The notes under the pieces: generated by a model
What the model was told of the DNA's origin: nothing
Seen by the model: only the letters and a program-made list of their open reading frames with translations
Databases searched by the model: none
Translations under genes and position numbers: made by a program
Part shown: positions 23,310 to 35,042 of the stretch, in pieces
Layout: every line of letters starts with the position of its first letter
How positions within the stretch are numbered: the first letter of the stretch is position 1
Source: Lepus europaeus
Lineage: Eukaryota; Chordata; Mammalia; Lagomorpha; Leporidae
Length of the DNA stretch: 64,000 nt
Reading direction: 5' to 3'
Assembly: GCF_033115175.1 (NCBI RefSeq)
Contig: NC_084837.1
Coordinates: forward strand, 70,145,266 to 70,209,265

Positions 23310-23608
23310 CTTTATTATTTATTTATTTATTTTTATTTGAAAGCAAGAGAATTCTGTCATCCACTAGTTCACTCCCCAAATGCCTGCGACAACTAGGACT
23401 AGGCCAGCCTGAAGCCAGGTGCCTGGAACTTAATCTGAATCTCCCATGTGGGTGGCAGGACCCAAATTTCTTAAGATATCACTGTTGCCTCTAGGGGTGC
23501 ACATTAACAGGAAGCTGGATCAGAAGTGGAACTGGGACTCAAAATTAGGTACCCTGATATGGGATGCAGGCTTCCTCAGCAGTATCTGAGTTGCTGCAAA
23601 AAATGGCC
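23310..23608 (-). mobile_element. Old CSINE, minus orientation
   Basis: TTTATTTATTTATTTTTATTTG tail, CTAGTTCACTCCCCAAATGC, CTCCCATGTGGGTGGCAGGA, ending near AAATGGCC. It is strongly diverged. Confidence 0.75.
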
Positions 23609-24045
23609 ACATCCTCTTTGCTCTTAAAAACATAACCCACAGCAGTTTCTATACTTAAACACAGATGGTAGTATTTATGTATACTTATACTGTACCTTTA
23701 AAAATTTAAACATTTATGTATCACTACGCAAATAATCCCAGAAGATTATTTCAAGCAAAGGATAAAAATTGAAGATTGACATGTTAAAATATTGTATAAT
23801 ACTTTCTCAGAATAACATGTGTAATGGTCAGTGTTGACTAGGAATTTGCCTAGATTAATCTTCAAATTCAATATACATTATGTTTATTATTTTAACAGTG
23901 TTATTAAGAAATAACAAAACATAATCCAGTCTCCCTGATTTATAATAATTAAGATAACTAGAGGTTCTTTGAATTGTCTGCTGATTATTTAGAAAGCTCA
24001 TAAATAATTTGCTTAGATGCCTCCCATGATTAAAGAATGGTTCAG

Positions 24046-24114
24046 CAATGGCAAAAGGAAGACCTTTCTCTCTGTCTCTCTCACTGTCCACTCTGCCTGT
24101 CAAAAAAAAAAAAA
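24046..24114 (+). mobile_element. Severely 5'-truncated CSINE with perfect target-site duplication
   Basis: Only the last ~55 bases (CAATGGCAAAAGGAAGACCT to CTGCCTGTC) and an A tail are present. They are flanked by identical 10-base repeats AATGGTTCAG (24036-24045 and 24115-24124). SINEs usually insert at full length, so the truncation is notable. Confidence 0.93.
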
Positions 24115-24579
24115 AATGGTTCAGAGTCCCTGAGACAGAGATCACACTGGGAGAGAGAGAGTTGGAAAGGCACACCCAAAGCAATGGTGCAACAGCTAAA
24201 AATCCTGCAGCCCAAGCCACCCCAGGGCATGTAAATCAGAAGGCTAACATGGGACACAAGCTCCCCAAGTGTTTTCCAATGTGCAGCTGAGGTTGAGAAC
24301 TACTGATTTCTTTTTCTGTGCTTTTAAAGTCTGTTCTTCAATTTTTATTTAATTCTTTATTTTACAGAGTGATGGGACAATGGCATCTTAATTTTCTTAC
24401 TGACATCATAAAATATCTTTTGGATGTCATTTATTTTAAAAAAGGGAGAGAGTGCATGTGAGAGTAATAATAATAATAATACTTTTCTCTAGTATTTGTT
24501 GCCGTAGCAGAGATCTAGAAACTCCAGTTAGTAAATAATAATCATATATATTACATATATAACAATTATATAGTCAGAT

Positions 24580-24770
24580 AGCAAGTATTTCAGGTCTTGT
24601 AATCCATATCATATGGTCTCTGTTAAAACTACTTGACTCTGCCATTGTGGCACAAAAGCAGTCACAGACAATATGTAAATGAGCGGTTACAGGTGTGCTC
24701 CAATAGAACTTTCTCCCAAAACAAGAGGCAGGTTGACAGGCTGGATTTGGCCTGCAAGCTTCCATTTGCC
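24580..24770 (+). mobile_element. Ancient DNA-transposon relic (hAT-like, family name uncertain)
   Basis: It contains ATATGGTCTCTGTTAAAACT, ACTCTGCCATTGTGGCAC, AAAAGCAGTCACAGACAATA and GGATTTGGCCTGCAAGC, the phrases of a widespread mammalian repeat also seen at 56784-57085. Confidence 0.6.
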
Positions 24771-24783
24771 AACACCTAGTCTA

Positions 24784-24905
24784 AAACTGTGGTTCTCATG
24801 CCGGGTTCACAATATAGTCACCTGGGAAGCCTAGAAAGTACCAGTGCCTGGACCCCACGCTAGACAAGACTAGATTTTCCAGAGGTAGATCCAGGGTTTA
24901 CAGAC
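24784..24905 (+). mobile_element. MER5-like relic
   Basis: CTGTGGTTCTCATGCCGG, AGTCACCTGGGAAGC, GTGCCTGGACCCCACG: partial and diverged MER5-type hAT sequence. Confidence 0.55.
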
Positions 24906-25272
24906 ACTCCTAGTTTGGAGGGAGCAGGCATCTATACTCAATGTCAGTTCACTTACAGCAGAGTTGATAGGGAAGTACCCCAGTGTGGCAGACAGAACTG
25001 TCCCCAAGTCAACAAAGGGATAAATAAAGGAAATGAAGGGAATACAGGCGAGGCCTGATGTTCCAGTATTGTCAGCAAAATGAGTTGAGAAAGTGGTGAA
25101 AAACCAGCTCAGAGGGAGAGCATGACAGTGCTCTTGGGATTCGTGAGTAACTGAGAGGCCAGGGGACCTCCATGGACAGTTACATCACAGGTGAGACGGC
25201 AGATGGCTGTCTAAGCCCAGGTTCCTCTGTCTACCGTCCCCTCCCATGCACCTAGAGCAGAGATTCTCTTAC

Positions 25273-25404
25273 CTACGCAGCCTTCACCGTCGGGTCTCCG
25301 CTGATACCCAGGTCCACAGATGCACATGTAAGTGCCAATGAGGTTCTTGCATTCCATTTGTTTTTCAGTACAGTCATGCTTTCCCTCTTCACACTCGTCC
25401 TCAT
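25273..25404 (-). CDS. FBN1: FBN1 exon 56: cbEGF35
   Basis: [19 protein letters not shown] to [11 protein letters not shown]: six cysteines with a slightly longer C2-C3 spacing, which explains the 132 bases. Phase 1 at both ends. Acceptor GTTACAG, donor GTAAGA. Confidence 0.97.
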   Translation of the reverse strand: MRTSVKRESMTVLKNKWNARTSLALTCASVDLGISGDPTVKAA

Positions 25405-25628
25405 CTGTAACAAAATGTACAATCCCAAATTTATAAAACAAGTTGTGTTAGCCACCTGCCTTTGAAACATAAAATGGTAGTAAGTAACCAATTTTCATCT
25501 GTGTTATTTCAGGTTTGGCTCTATTTCCTTTGCATTCTGGGACATTGACCTCTTAAAGAGTCTTCTGAAAAGCAGATTTGAAATTGCTCCCCAACCAAAT
25601 GAGAACTTCTGTAGGAAGCATGGTTCTG

Positions 25629-25941
25629 GGGCAGGGGTTTGTTGTGTGGCTGAGTCATTGTGCAGAATGTCTACATCCCGTAACAGAGCGTCTGCTTGGA
25701 TCCTAGCTCCTCCACTTTCAATCCAGCTGTTACTGTGTACCCCAGGAGGCAGAAAGTGATGGCTCACATAATTGGATCCCTGCCACCCACATGCAGGAGA
25801 CTCAGTTTGAGTTCCAGGCTCCTGGATTTGGCCTGGCACAGCCTAGTGGTTGTGGGCATTTGGGGAGTGAAACAGTGAATGGGAGATCTCTGCCTTTTTC
25901 TCTCTCCTTTCAAATAAAATGAAAATAAATAAGTAAATAGA
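25629..25941 (+). mobile_element. Old CSINE, plus orientation
   Basis: Diverged head (GGGGCAGGGGTTTGTTGTGT), mid phrase CCTGCCACCCACATGCAGGA, GTGGGCATTTGGGGAGTGAA, and tail CCTTTCAAATAAAATGAAAA. Confidence 0.75.
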
Positions 25942-26029
25942 AAAAGCCTTGCCTCTATTCCCTTCCTTTAATTTTCTATAATACTTTGTTGAAGCATGCT
26001 TTCTAATTCTTTCTAATGAAATTAAGGAG

Positions 26030-26245
26030 TCTTATATAATTATAATACAATAATTTATAATATAATATAATCATTATAATAGCATTATAATGGAAATATA
26101 TGATAATATAAACATTATAATCACAACATAACACTATAATGGATTATAATATACTGATAAACCAAAACTTCTATTATATAATAATTTTAACAAAAGAATA
26201 TATAATGACATTGTTTTAACATAATAATATTAATATATTTTGGAA
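26030..26245. repeat. AT-rich low-complexity tract
   Basis: Repeated TATAAT, ATAATATAA and ATTATAAT words with almost no G or C for about 200 bases. Confidence 0.85.
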
Positions 26246-27126
26246 TAATCTTTCTATAATAAAAGCTTTGTTTTTATACTTTGAGGAAAAGAAAGGCATT
26301 GGCAGAAATTTTCTAATGATTCTTAATTTTTTTTCTTTCTGGGGTGAGTTGGGTTTCCTCACTCTTCACTTTCTGTCCTGCTGCATTTCCTTCCCTGTGT
26401 ATCATTCACTCTGAAATGCTCTTAGCTGAGACATTTGGACTTTCTTAGGCATATGATGAGGAGATCTCAGGAAATTTCCCCACCCTCCAGCAAAACTGCA
26501 CTGAAGGCATCCTGAGAGAGCAGGTGTCTGCTCATGTAAGAACTTGGGAGGAGAAGTAAATCAGAGAGCCCTCCACGGGCAAGCTCCGTGATTACCCAAG
26601 TTTGTATAAAAGAGCCCAGCCCAGTGTTTTCTAAATTGCAGGTAATACAGTAAGCATTTTTAATGCAAATTCTTTAGCTAAAATAGATTCCATCTGTCAA
26701 TCCATTCTTAGAATACAATAACCCTTTACAAAGGTATTCTCATATACCTCTTCTCTTGTATTTTCTGAGCATTTTGTGTACATAACCCTCATAACATTTA
26801 TCATACCTCATTATGATTATTTATTATCTTTGTGTCAACAACTTCATATTGAGTTTCTTGTGTGTGGGTCCTATTCTATCTTCACATCTTGTACAATGAC
26901 CGGAATGCTGGAGGCAGGCAATGCACAGTGAACCACTAGAGTGAACCCCCTCACCCTGTTTTGGATGCTTTATGCATCAGTTTAGGGGAAAGGTGGCAGT
27001 AACAACCCCCGTATTACCCATGGACTCTCCATGTTCTGCAATCCTCAGCCCTCCTGTCTTAAAGGAAGCTTTGTAGGTGGAGTCAGAGCTCCCTGGCTTA
27101 GGTGACTTTGAAGAAAGATGTCTCAC

Positions 27127-27249
27127 CTTTGCACATCCTCCTGTCTTCTCTGAGGACATATCCAGCGGGACATTTGCATTCATAAGACCCGTAAGTGTTT
27201 ACGCATCGGAAGGCACAGAGCAGAGGATTCTGGGCACATTCATTTATAT
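27127..27249 (-). CDS. FBN1: FBN1 exon 55: cbEGF34
   Basis: [18 protein letters not shown] to [11 protein letters not shown]: six cysteines; [12 protein letters not shown] fits the hydroxylation pattern. As I recall, PVGY in human is PAGY here. Phase 1 at both ends, 123 bases. Acceptor CTGCAG, donor GTGAGA. Confidence 0.97.
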
Positions 27250-28282
27250 CTGCAGCAGAAGGAAATAAGAAAATAGTGGGTGATATATTTTAAAAAGTCA
27301 CATAATTTTGCAAAAAGTTCAAGTGCTTCATTGTTTTCCATATGGTATAAGCAGTTTCTGATTTCTAGAGAATTACAAAACGAGTTATTGTCGTTATATT
27401 GTGTAAACAAGATGGCCACTTATTCTGGGTCTCCCAATACAGTCTCAGTCTATGCTTGTTTTCCTGTTATAATTATTAAGGGTTATTTAGAGACATTGTA
27501 GGTCTCTCTACATATGGAAGACTTTCTGAAAACTTAACACCAACTTCACCCTCTAGCTTCACTTCCTCTCCATTCTTTCCTTAGGCCCAGGGATCTCAAC
27601 TTGAGAGTGTAAGATCTTCTAGAAGATTATTAAGCCCCACCCTTACGGATTTCTGATTCAAGAGATCTGGAATGAGGCCTGAAAATCTGAATGTCTAGCA
27701 AGTTCCCAGATGATGCTGATGCAGCTTGGTCCAGAGACCACTCCCTGACAACCACCGTGCTGGAGGCTCGCTTCCTCTTCCTCCTTTCCATGCATCTTAC
27801 CAGGCATACTGATTGACAGTTTTCAGGTGCTTATATGACACAGGCAACCTCTTTTGTTATGATTGCCTCCAGATGGCTGTAGAATGCTAGTGGTTATCTC
27901 TGTATACAAATGTGTCTATGAATAGAAAAGAGGAGAAAATGAGAGAAGAAAAGGAAGAGAAAGAAGAAAAAGAGAAAGAAGAGAATTAGAAAATTAGAAA
28001 GAAGTCAGTGAACAGACAGGAGCTGTATCCAAGAATAATTAGTAGGTGCACCCCAACAAGAGTTCTATGTGCTTTACAGCCTAACTTGTGCCCTGGGCCA
28101 CCTAGATCTTAGATTCTCTGCAGAGAGGAGGCCACACAGAAAAGAAATGATGGCATGGCTAATCTGGCCCAGATGTCCTTCATTCTATAAACCCAGAATG
28201 GCATTTAATATTTAGGATTATAATCAATCAACTGTTCCCATGGCTCATACATAACCAGCAATTCTGTGTTTAACAGACTTAC
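27250..28282 (-). other. Intron 54 of FBN1
   Basis: Donor GTAAGT, acceptor CTGCAG. It contains a MER5-like relic (about 27592-27755) and a purine-rich AAGAGAAAGAAG stretch (27925-28010). Confidence 0.8.
27592..27755 (-). mobile_element. MER5-like hAT relic
   Basis: GGGATCTCAACTTGAGAGTG, TTAAGCCCCACCC, ATTTCTGATTCAAGAGATCT and CCAGATGATGCTGATGCAGC: partial MER5A/B-like sequence, diverged. Confidence 0.6.
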
Positions 28283-28402
28283 CTTCACATGTCATCATAG
28301 GACCAGGCTCAAATCCTTCCTCACAGGTGCATTCGAAACCTCCAATGACATTCTTGCAGGTTCCATTTCCACAAGGATTGCCCACAGAACACTCATCAGT
28401 AT
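28283..28402 (-). CDS. FBN1: FBN1 exon 54: cbEGF33
   Basis: [18 protein letters not shown] to [10 protein letters not shown]: six cysteines. With exon 53 it forms the cbEGF32-33 pair, whose human counterpart has a known rigid calcium-bound solution structure. It contains an NGT sequon. 120 bases, phase 1 at both ends. Acceptor CTTACAG, donor GTAAGT. Confidence 0.97.
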
Positions 28403-30106
28403 CTGTAAGTGACCAGAAGTGGGTTCACAGTCATCCAGGATGAATTGAGATAAAACATGCTTGCAGTCAGATAATACCTTTCATTCTATCAGAGCACTTT
28501 GACTTGTAACATCTTGATTAATTCTCATTCTGTTCTTGCAAGAAAGGGGTGCATATGTCTTATTATCTTGGGTTTATAGATGTGAAATTTGACTTGCTCA
28601 GTTGCAATGGAAGTGAGATTGCCAGTACATAAGACTTCCAGCCCCTATAAAAAAGCGCCTCTCTATGAATTTCTCCCACCTCCCACTTTATGAAGAAGTA
28701 AATCTACTACTGGGAGTAGATGCTCTAATGGTTAAAAAAGGTTCTTACAACCAGCTGAAAATATGTGCTTGTTTAAAGCTAGCAATATATATCCAGTTTG
28801 GCCTTTCATTACATCACTCTCCAAGAAGCTTTAAACATGGTGGATTCTTGCCAGATATAAAATAGAAGACTAAACTTACACAAAATCAGAGATCAGAGGT
28901 TAAGCAGAATTAATACGCTGGCTAAAACCAAGATTCAAGTAGATTTTGTTGATTCTGTTGAAACCAGATGGCTCACATCAGGCAAAAGAAAGGATAGGAA
29001 AAAATATGTTTAGGGTATGACCCCCCCTAAATATCTGTAGAGAAAGGACACATCTTACCATGGAGATCTAAAAATTATATGTGCCTCCTAAGCCATCCAC
29101 CTAGGACTCTCACTGTTCTGATACATCCCTTGGGGGAGAATATCTTCCCTTTGGAAAGGAAGATTTTTGAGAACTAACATTGATATTTTAGCTATCTAAG
29201 GCATAGGAGGGTGATGGACTGCTGTCAAGGGTTACGTTTTACCCGTGGGTTCTGAAGTCTGAAAGTGAAGGTAAGAGGGTGTGGTAGAGCGCCAAGTGAG
29301 GTGGCCCATCTTGCACGTAAACAACAGAATTAACTACAGAGTCCAAAAGAAAACATTGACAAACTTGCTTTTGTTCTGCTATTAAACCACATTGCCCTGT
29401 TAAGAATATTATTTCTTCTTCATGTTAATAAAAACCACATTATTACTGACTTTTAGAGCTTGCCTGAAAAGCATTATATTCTAAAGTCTAGAAAAGATAA
29501 AGATATTGCTGGAGCTCTGATACCTGGGGATCAAATTCTTACATCTTGATTCCTTGTGTACAAAGAGAACTTTGTAATCTATACAGACAAACCTCATAGG
29601 TAATGCAATTATTAATTCAGTTTATGTCAAATTGTTTTAGAATTTTAGATAAAGAAATGTGATGCTTGGATGTAATTTGAGTTTAGTATAGATTAAGGTT
29701 CAAAGGGAGGCCATGGGAGCCATTCTTTGAAATTTTAATAACAGAGTTAAAACAAGGAGGATTCATACTGGATAACATAACCTTTCATATCACTACATGT
29801 AATGAAATGCAAATTAAGTTTTGTATTTTATACACTAATATAAAGAATAAGATTATGCCATTAACAATTTCGTTTCCTAATTTCACCTACAAGCACCTCA
29901 TCTGCTTTGTTCACTGCTTAGCCCCTCACTGTGCTTAGCCTGGCACAGGAAGGTGACTCAGCTAGTGTTCTAAGCAAGGATACCTGAATGGATGGGTGAA
30001 ACTTACTTAAGTCCTATCTCAATACATAAACATCCAGATGTGAGTACTCGATGGCTTGATTTCTGATGTGTAAAATCCTGATGGAAGAAACTCACTTATT
30101 ACTCAC
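28403..30106 (-). other. Intron 53 of FBN1
   Basis: Donor GTGAGT, acceptor CTTACAG. 1.7 kb of AT-rich unique sequence, with a possible faint MIR/L2 relic at 28490-28640 and nothing else I can name. Confidence 0.75.
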
Positions 30107-30223
30107 CTACACACTCATTGCCTTCTAGAATATAACCAAAGGGACACTCGCAGCGATAGGAGCCATCCGTGTTGATGCACTGCCCGTGCTTACAGACATC
30201 AGGTTCTTTGCACTCATCCATAT
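30107..30223 (-). CDS. FBN1: FBN1 exon 53: cbEGF32
   Basis: [18 protein letters not shown] to YILEGNECV: six cysteines, the first cbEGF after TB6. As I recall, human has YILAGNEC, so A to E is a species change outside the calcium and disulphide positions. 117 bases, phase 1 at both ends. The acceptor is a T-rich tract ending AAG; donor GTGAGT. Confidence 0.97.
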
Positions 30224-30464
30224 CTTAAAAAAAGGAGGAAAAAAAGCCTTTAAAAAACATTAAGGCTAACTCTGATCGTTTCAGGATTTAAACCGCTAAA
30301 GTATCTAATATCACAATACAACTGGTATCCACATGAAATGAAAAAAAAGCAGAGCTTAATGTTTCAAATTAGATGCGGAGGACTAAAAATGACTGGGAAA
30401 AGGGAAACGAAGGGGCTGGTTGAGGATATTCAGAAATGCTGAGAATGTAGCACAGGCTACTCAC

Positions 30465-30530
30465 CAACCGCAGAGTCATCAGGCCCCACGATGATCCCAC
30501 TTCCATAGGGACAGATCTGACGGAAAGCCT
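30465..30530 (-). CDS. FBN1: FBN1 exon 52: C-terminal part of TB6
   Basis: A short 66-base exon encoding AFRQICPYGSGIIVGPDDSA plus V. It supplies the eighth cysteine of TB6. Phase 1 at both ends. Acceptor CACTGCAG, donor GTGAGT; the intron to exon 53 is 241 bases. Confidence 0.96.
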
Positions 30531-31242
30531 CTGCAGTGAGACACACACTGGTTAATAGGTAGCTCCAAGGCAATCAGTCACAGCTTCTCCCCAGGCAATG
30601 ACCACATGCTGCACATACTGAGAAATGATGAACAGGACAAGCCCAGAAACCGGGGGAAGCCAACAAGACTCCCAAAGGTGTGATGCCAGTCCCTTGGGGA
30701 GCTCTGATTCCTAACACAGCTCAAAAAGAAAACAACTAACTAGCTCCTGGGATAAAATCATTTTCAGTGAGTACTCTTATTAGACTTTCAATTAAGTGGT
30801 CTTACAGTCTTTAAGGCCCACAATCAAGGCTGGCTTAATCAGCTGGTTAAGCTGCTGCCTGCAACACCAGCATTCCATTAGAGTGTCAGTTTGAGTCTCA
30901 ATTGCTCCACTTCTGATCCAGGTTCCTGCTAATGCACCTGGGAAAGCAGCAGTTCTTGGACCAAATGTGTGGGCCCCTGCCACCCATGTGGAATACAGGA
31001 TGGAGTTCCAGGTTCCTGGCTTTGGCCTGGCTGAACCCTGGCTGCTGCAGCTGTTTGAGGAGTGAACTGGCATATGGAAGACATCTCTCCAACACCCGCC
31101 ACGCCCCGCAGCCTCCACCCTGTAACTTTGCCTTTCAAATAAAATACATAAATCTTTTAAAATAAAGGGGAGGCCTACAATCATATTTCATGGCCCACCT
31201 ATGCCTTGAAAGGCTCAAAGAGACCGCAGATGTCAGACATAC
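30531..31242 (-). other. Intron 51 of FBN1
   Basis: Donor GTATGT, acceptor CACTGCAG. Nearly half of this 0.7 kb intron is a plus-oriented CSINE (30828-31166). Confidence 0.85.
30828..31166 (+). mobile_element. Old CSINE, plus orientation
   Basis: GGCTGGCTTAATCAGCTGGT head, AGCAGCAGTTCTTGG mid part, TTTGGCCTGGCTGAACCC, and tail CCTTTCAAATAAAATACATA. Confidence 0.82.
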
Positions 31243-31392
31243 CATCAGGTTCAGTGGGACACAGCTCACAGGGGTCTCCCCAGCCTTCCCCCTTCAAGGC
31301 ACAGCAGCATTCCTGTTTGGAGTGATTTCTGGACTTGGGTGATGAACACTTTCCTCCTTCAAACTTTGCGTAACAGTAGCTCATTCGCAAAT
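31243..31392 (-). CDS. FBN1: FBN1 exon 51: N-terminal part of TB6
   Basis: DLRMSYCYAKFEGGKC, SKQECCCALKGEGWGDPCEL, CPTEPD: it carries seven of the eight TB cysteines, including the CCC triplet; exon 52 adds the eighth. NHS is a possible N-glycosylation site. 150 bases, phase 1 at both ends. Acceptor GCTGCAG, donor GTATGT. Confidence 0.97.
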
Positions 31393-32127
31393 CTGCAGCA
31401 TAAATTCATGATACTCTTGAGTTGCTTTCCTACTGGATCTTTCTTAGCGTAATGAATAAGAAACAGAGCACGCTAGCAAATGTATTCTCTCCAGCACAAC
31501 ACCTTCAGTGATTATAAGAGTAACTGAGCTGACATCACTAAAGTCACAGGTGACTTTTATAGTGAGACCTAGTGAACAAATCAATGGGGCTCTTACTTTC
31601 TCATTTCTTATTTTAGCCAATACTTTAAAATATTCTGATGTCGAAAATAAAGTCCAATACTGTCATTTTTCAAATCTGAAATCCATCGTGACTTCAGGAT
31701 TGGAACACTCACAGACAGAATCATTCATAAGACCCCTTCATTGATTGCTCTACCTACATGGGTTAATAAGCACTCTGGAGTAAGGGAGCCCTGCTAGTTT
31801 GAATCATTATTGAGATATCACACTTTGGCATTGATTCTATGACCTCTAAGTCCTGAAACCAAAATCAAACCCCAGATCACCAAAGTCAAATAAAGAACCA
31901 GCAACTGTGTAGAAAACACACCACAAGGACATGTCACTGAAGCAGCTGTTCGTGAAGTTGTCTGCTACAAACACAAGTGGGGCTTTTTTGCAGATTTTAT
32001 ATAAACATACACATGTCATGTCAATATTATATTTTTGACAGAAGCTTGCTGAGCTCAACAGAGGAAGGGAAGGCAAGAGGAAGACAGGGGTCTGCGGGTG
32101 GGAGGGAGTACAACAGTTTGTCTTTCA

Positions 32128-32275
32128 AATATATATTTTAATTAAAATATTTAATTTAATTTTAAATTAAATTAAATATTTATATTTTAATAAAACATAT
32201 TTTAAATTATAATTTTAAATTATAATTTTAAATTAAATTAAATATTTATATTTTAATAAAATATATTTTTAATAT
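32128..32275. repeat. AT-only tract with internal 66-base duplication and palindromes
   Basis: A segment of about 40 bases starting TTTAAATTAAATTAAATATT at about 32161 recurs at about 32227 with one C/T change. The words TTAATTAAAATATTTAATTT and TTTAAATTATAATTTTAAAT are self-complementary, so the strand can fold on itself. Confidence 0.85.
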
Positions 32276-33321
32276 CAATTATTGTTTGGTGGCTACATAA
32301 GGAAAATGGCACCTACTTCCTGCAAAATTCTCCAACATTGCTTGACATAGGCTTGGAAACTTTCTACTTCTTATAGAACAAACTGGTGACTCTAAAAAGT
32401 GAGCTCATCCAGGGTCTGGGGTGTGTTTTCCCTCAAATGTGACTTCCGAAGAATTACAAAACTCCTCTCTCTTACAGAGGCTAAAATTGACAGATTGTAA
32501 GAAAAGGCTTTTGTATCCACTTTGCACAGTTCCTCTTTCTTTATGTCTGACCACCTCTGCCTTTTTCATTTCCTCCAGCTACTGTCTTTCAGTCCCAGGA
32601 AGCAAACTATCACAGCCACCCATTGCCTTCCTATTAAGACAGTTTCACCAGCTTTGATTTCATGACATGGGACAGAGTGTAAGGTTACCACGTTGCCAAA
32701 GATAACAGGAAAAGATTCCATGTATTGAAGTTAAAAATTATCTCTATCTAGCTATCTGGTCTAGTGTATTATATTTGCCAAGCTCCTTAGGTCAAATCCA
32801 GCTGGCCTCTTTGATGAACTTGTTCAACTCTTCAATATAAATCAATCATCTCTAGTTTCTACAACACTTCCACGTCTCTCATGGCAGGCACCTTTCATTG
32901 AACTACCCTTCCGGAGGTCAAGGTCCTTGTCATGCAACATATTTGCTACCCAAATATTTCCTTTGCTGAGAAACTCGAAGATTTCCCAAACTATCATTTC
33001 TTGTAGAACACCTTTTTATTTCTTTCATTCCTCAAGTTCTTTGTCACATTCAATCTTTTGCATTTATTGATCTTGTTTTATTATGCATACAACTATCTTA
33101 AGTATAATTCAGTAAGTATTCACAAAAATGTTTCACTAAATATACTGAAACTGAACTCTCCTTTGTTTTCCAGTTTGTAGTGTTTCTTTTAGTCTATAGA
33201 CATTTGTGTTCAATACTGGTGTGCAGAAATTCTCACTTTCTTTTCCTTTAGTCACTAATCTTGTTCCAGACCCTGGCCTTGTCTCCCCTACCCTATCTAC
33301 CCCTAAAAAATATTCTTGGCA

Positions 33322-33657
33322 GGGGCCGGTGCTGTGGTGTAGCAGGTAAAGTCACTGCCTGCAGTGCCAGCATCCCATATGGGCACCTGTTCCAGTCCCA
33401 GCTGGTTCCACTTTCAATCCAGCTCTCTGCTTTGGCCTGGGAAAGCAGTGAAAGATGGCCCAAGCACTTGGGCACACGCGTGGGAGATTCTGAAGAAGCT
33501 CCTGGCTCTAGATCAGCCCAACTTTGGCCATTGTGGCCATTTGGGGAGTGAACTAGTGGATGGAAGACCTCTCTCTCCCTCTCTCCCTATCTCTTTCTAT
33601 GCCTCTGCATCTCTGTAACTCTGCCTTTAAGATAAATAAATAAATAAATAAATCTTG
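33322..33657 (+). mobile_element. CSINE, full length, with target-site duplication
   Basis: Head GGGGCCGGTGCTGTGGTGTA; tail with ATAAATAAATAAATAAATAAAT. Flanks A6-TATTCTTGGCA (33305-33321) and A6-TATACTTGGCA (33658-33674) differ at one base. Confidence 0.92.
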
Positions 33658-34762
33658 AAAAAATATACTTGGCATTAGACTGAGACTTAATCGCATGAGG
33701 TTTCAAGTCAGTCTCAGTGACAAATTCCATTAATTAAATTTTGCAAGTGGGAGTGGTCAATTGATACCTGTGGTCTTCTAGGCCAGGGCCTGTCCATCTG
33801 AGTCCACAGCATTGCTACTACAGAAACATAAGCCATGGTTCTGTGGAATTTTCTCATTTCGTGGGCAATAGAAATCTGACTCCTAATTTTTCATCTTACA
33901 AGAAAAACCCAGCTTTTAATTTCCTGGCTCCAACAAAATCTGCACTCTGTGGGAAATTTACTTTTGCTTGTGGTGATTCTGTAGAATTGGTTTATTAATC
34001 AAAGATGCCTTGCAGTGGAAAAGAGAGCCCTGTTCACCCACACATATTAACCAGGGCTCGTCAGGATGCCTGTTTACCAGTCCACCTGCAAAGGACCCTT
34101 AATGACCCCTGGAATTTCATCAGAACTACAAGAAAGTCACTTTTGCTGCTTGCATTCCTCAATGCTGGCTCTGCTTCCTGGAGCCGAGCATGTGTCTGGG
34201 CTGCTCACAGCTGGGCTGATTCTTCCTGCAGTGCTAGCTTGCTCTCTGTGACAGGCCAGTGCAAATTGAATTAATAGCCGAAGAGTTTCCTCTGGCCTGC
34301 CACATCGGCAGATTCACACCTGGTTTCTCACTGCTTTCTTTCCAAACTCAGGCCAAGCCAAAGGCACACAAAAACAAGGGAGAAGGAGTATGAATTTATC
34401 TAGCTGGTCTGCACTACATGGACAGAATAGCCATTTGAATTAAGCACCCACTTCACTACCACCACTCTAAGATGTACTTAACTCTTTAACAGCTCTACAA
34501 GATCGAACACTCTCTCCTTGTTTCTAAAATGCCCAGTTGAAAAGAAGTTAATCAGGCAATTATAATAACAATAACAAGAGTCTATATATATTCAGTAGGA
34601 TTCATTTGGGAAGCTGTTATTGCTTAAAATGAAGAAACAGAGCATCCCAGAGATTAAATGAATTACTCCAGGCTAAAAATGGCAGATCTTGGGCCCCAAA
34701 TCCAGCATTGGAAACTTAAATAATATCCAGTGCTTCTCATTTGCTAACAGGGGAACAAACCT

Positions 34763-34785
34763 ACACACACACACACACACACACA
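34763..34785. repeat. (CA)n microsatellite
   Basis: About 11 CA units in intron 50, probably length-polymorphic. Confidence 0.92.
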
Positions 34786-35018
34786 AAAATCCCAACCCAA
34801 CAACAAAATAATAACAATCCAACAACAAAAACACTGGTAGAAAATGCATCTGTATGTGTATTTGTATGCCACTCCTACCCCACCCCCAACCAGAACTCAA
34901 TAGACTATTTTGAATAAGTAGATAGCCACATCAGATTGCAGTTTTAGGAACATCTAACCAGGTTTCTGGAACTTAAGCACATTCTGTGTTATACTGAAGT
35001 TCAGACTCCTTTTGATGT

Positions 35019-35042
35019 TTTTTGTTTTGTTTTGTTTTGTTT
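35019..35042. repeat. (TTTTG)n simple repeat
   Basis: About four TTTTG units within a T-rich stretch of intron 50. Confidence 0.85.

Larger units (their letters stand above)
22921..25272 (-). other. Intron 56 of FBN1
   Basis: Donor GTAAGA, acceptor AAACAG. It contains a CT-rich tract (22988-23072), a reversed old CSINE, a 5'-truncated CSINE (24046-24114), and relics of two ancient DNA-transposon families (24580-24770 and 24784-24905). Confidence 0.85.
25405..27126 (-). other. Intron 55 of FBN1
   Basis: Donor GTGAGA, acceptor GTTACAG. It holds an old CSINE (25629-25941) and an AT-rich ATAATATAA tract (about 26030-26245). 26300-27120 is unrecognised. Confidence 0.85.
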
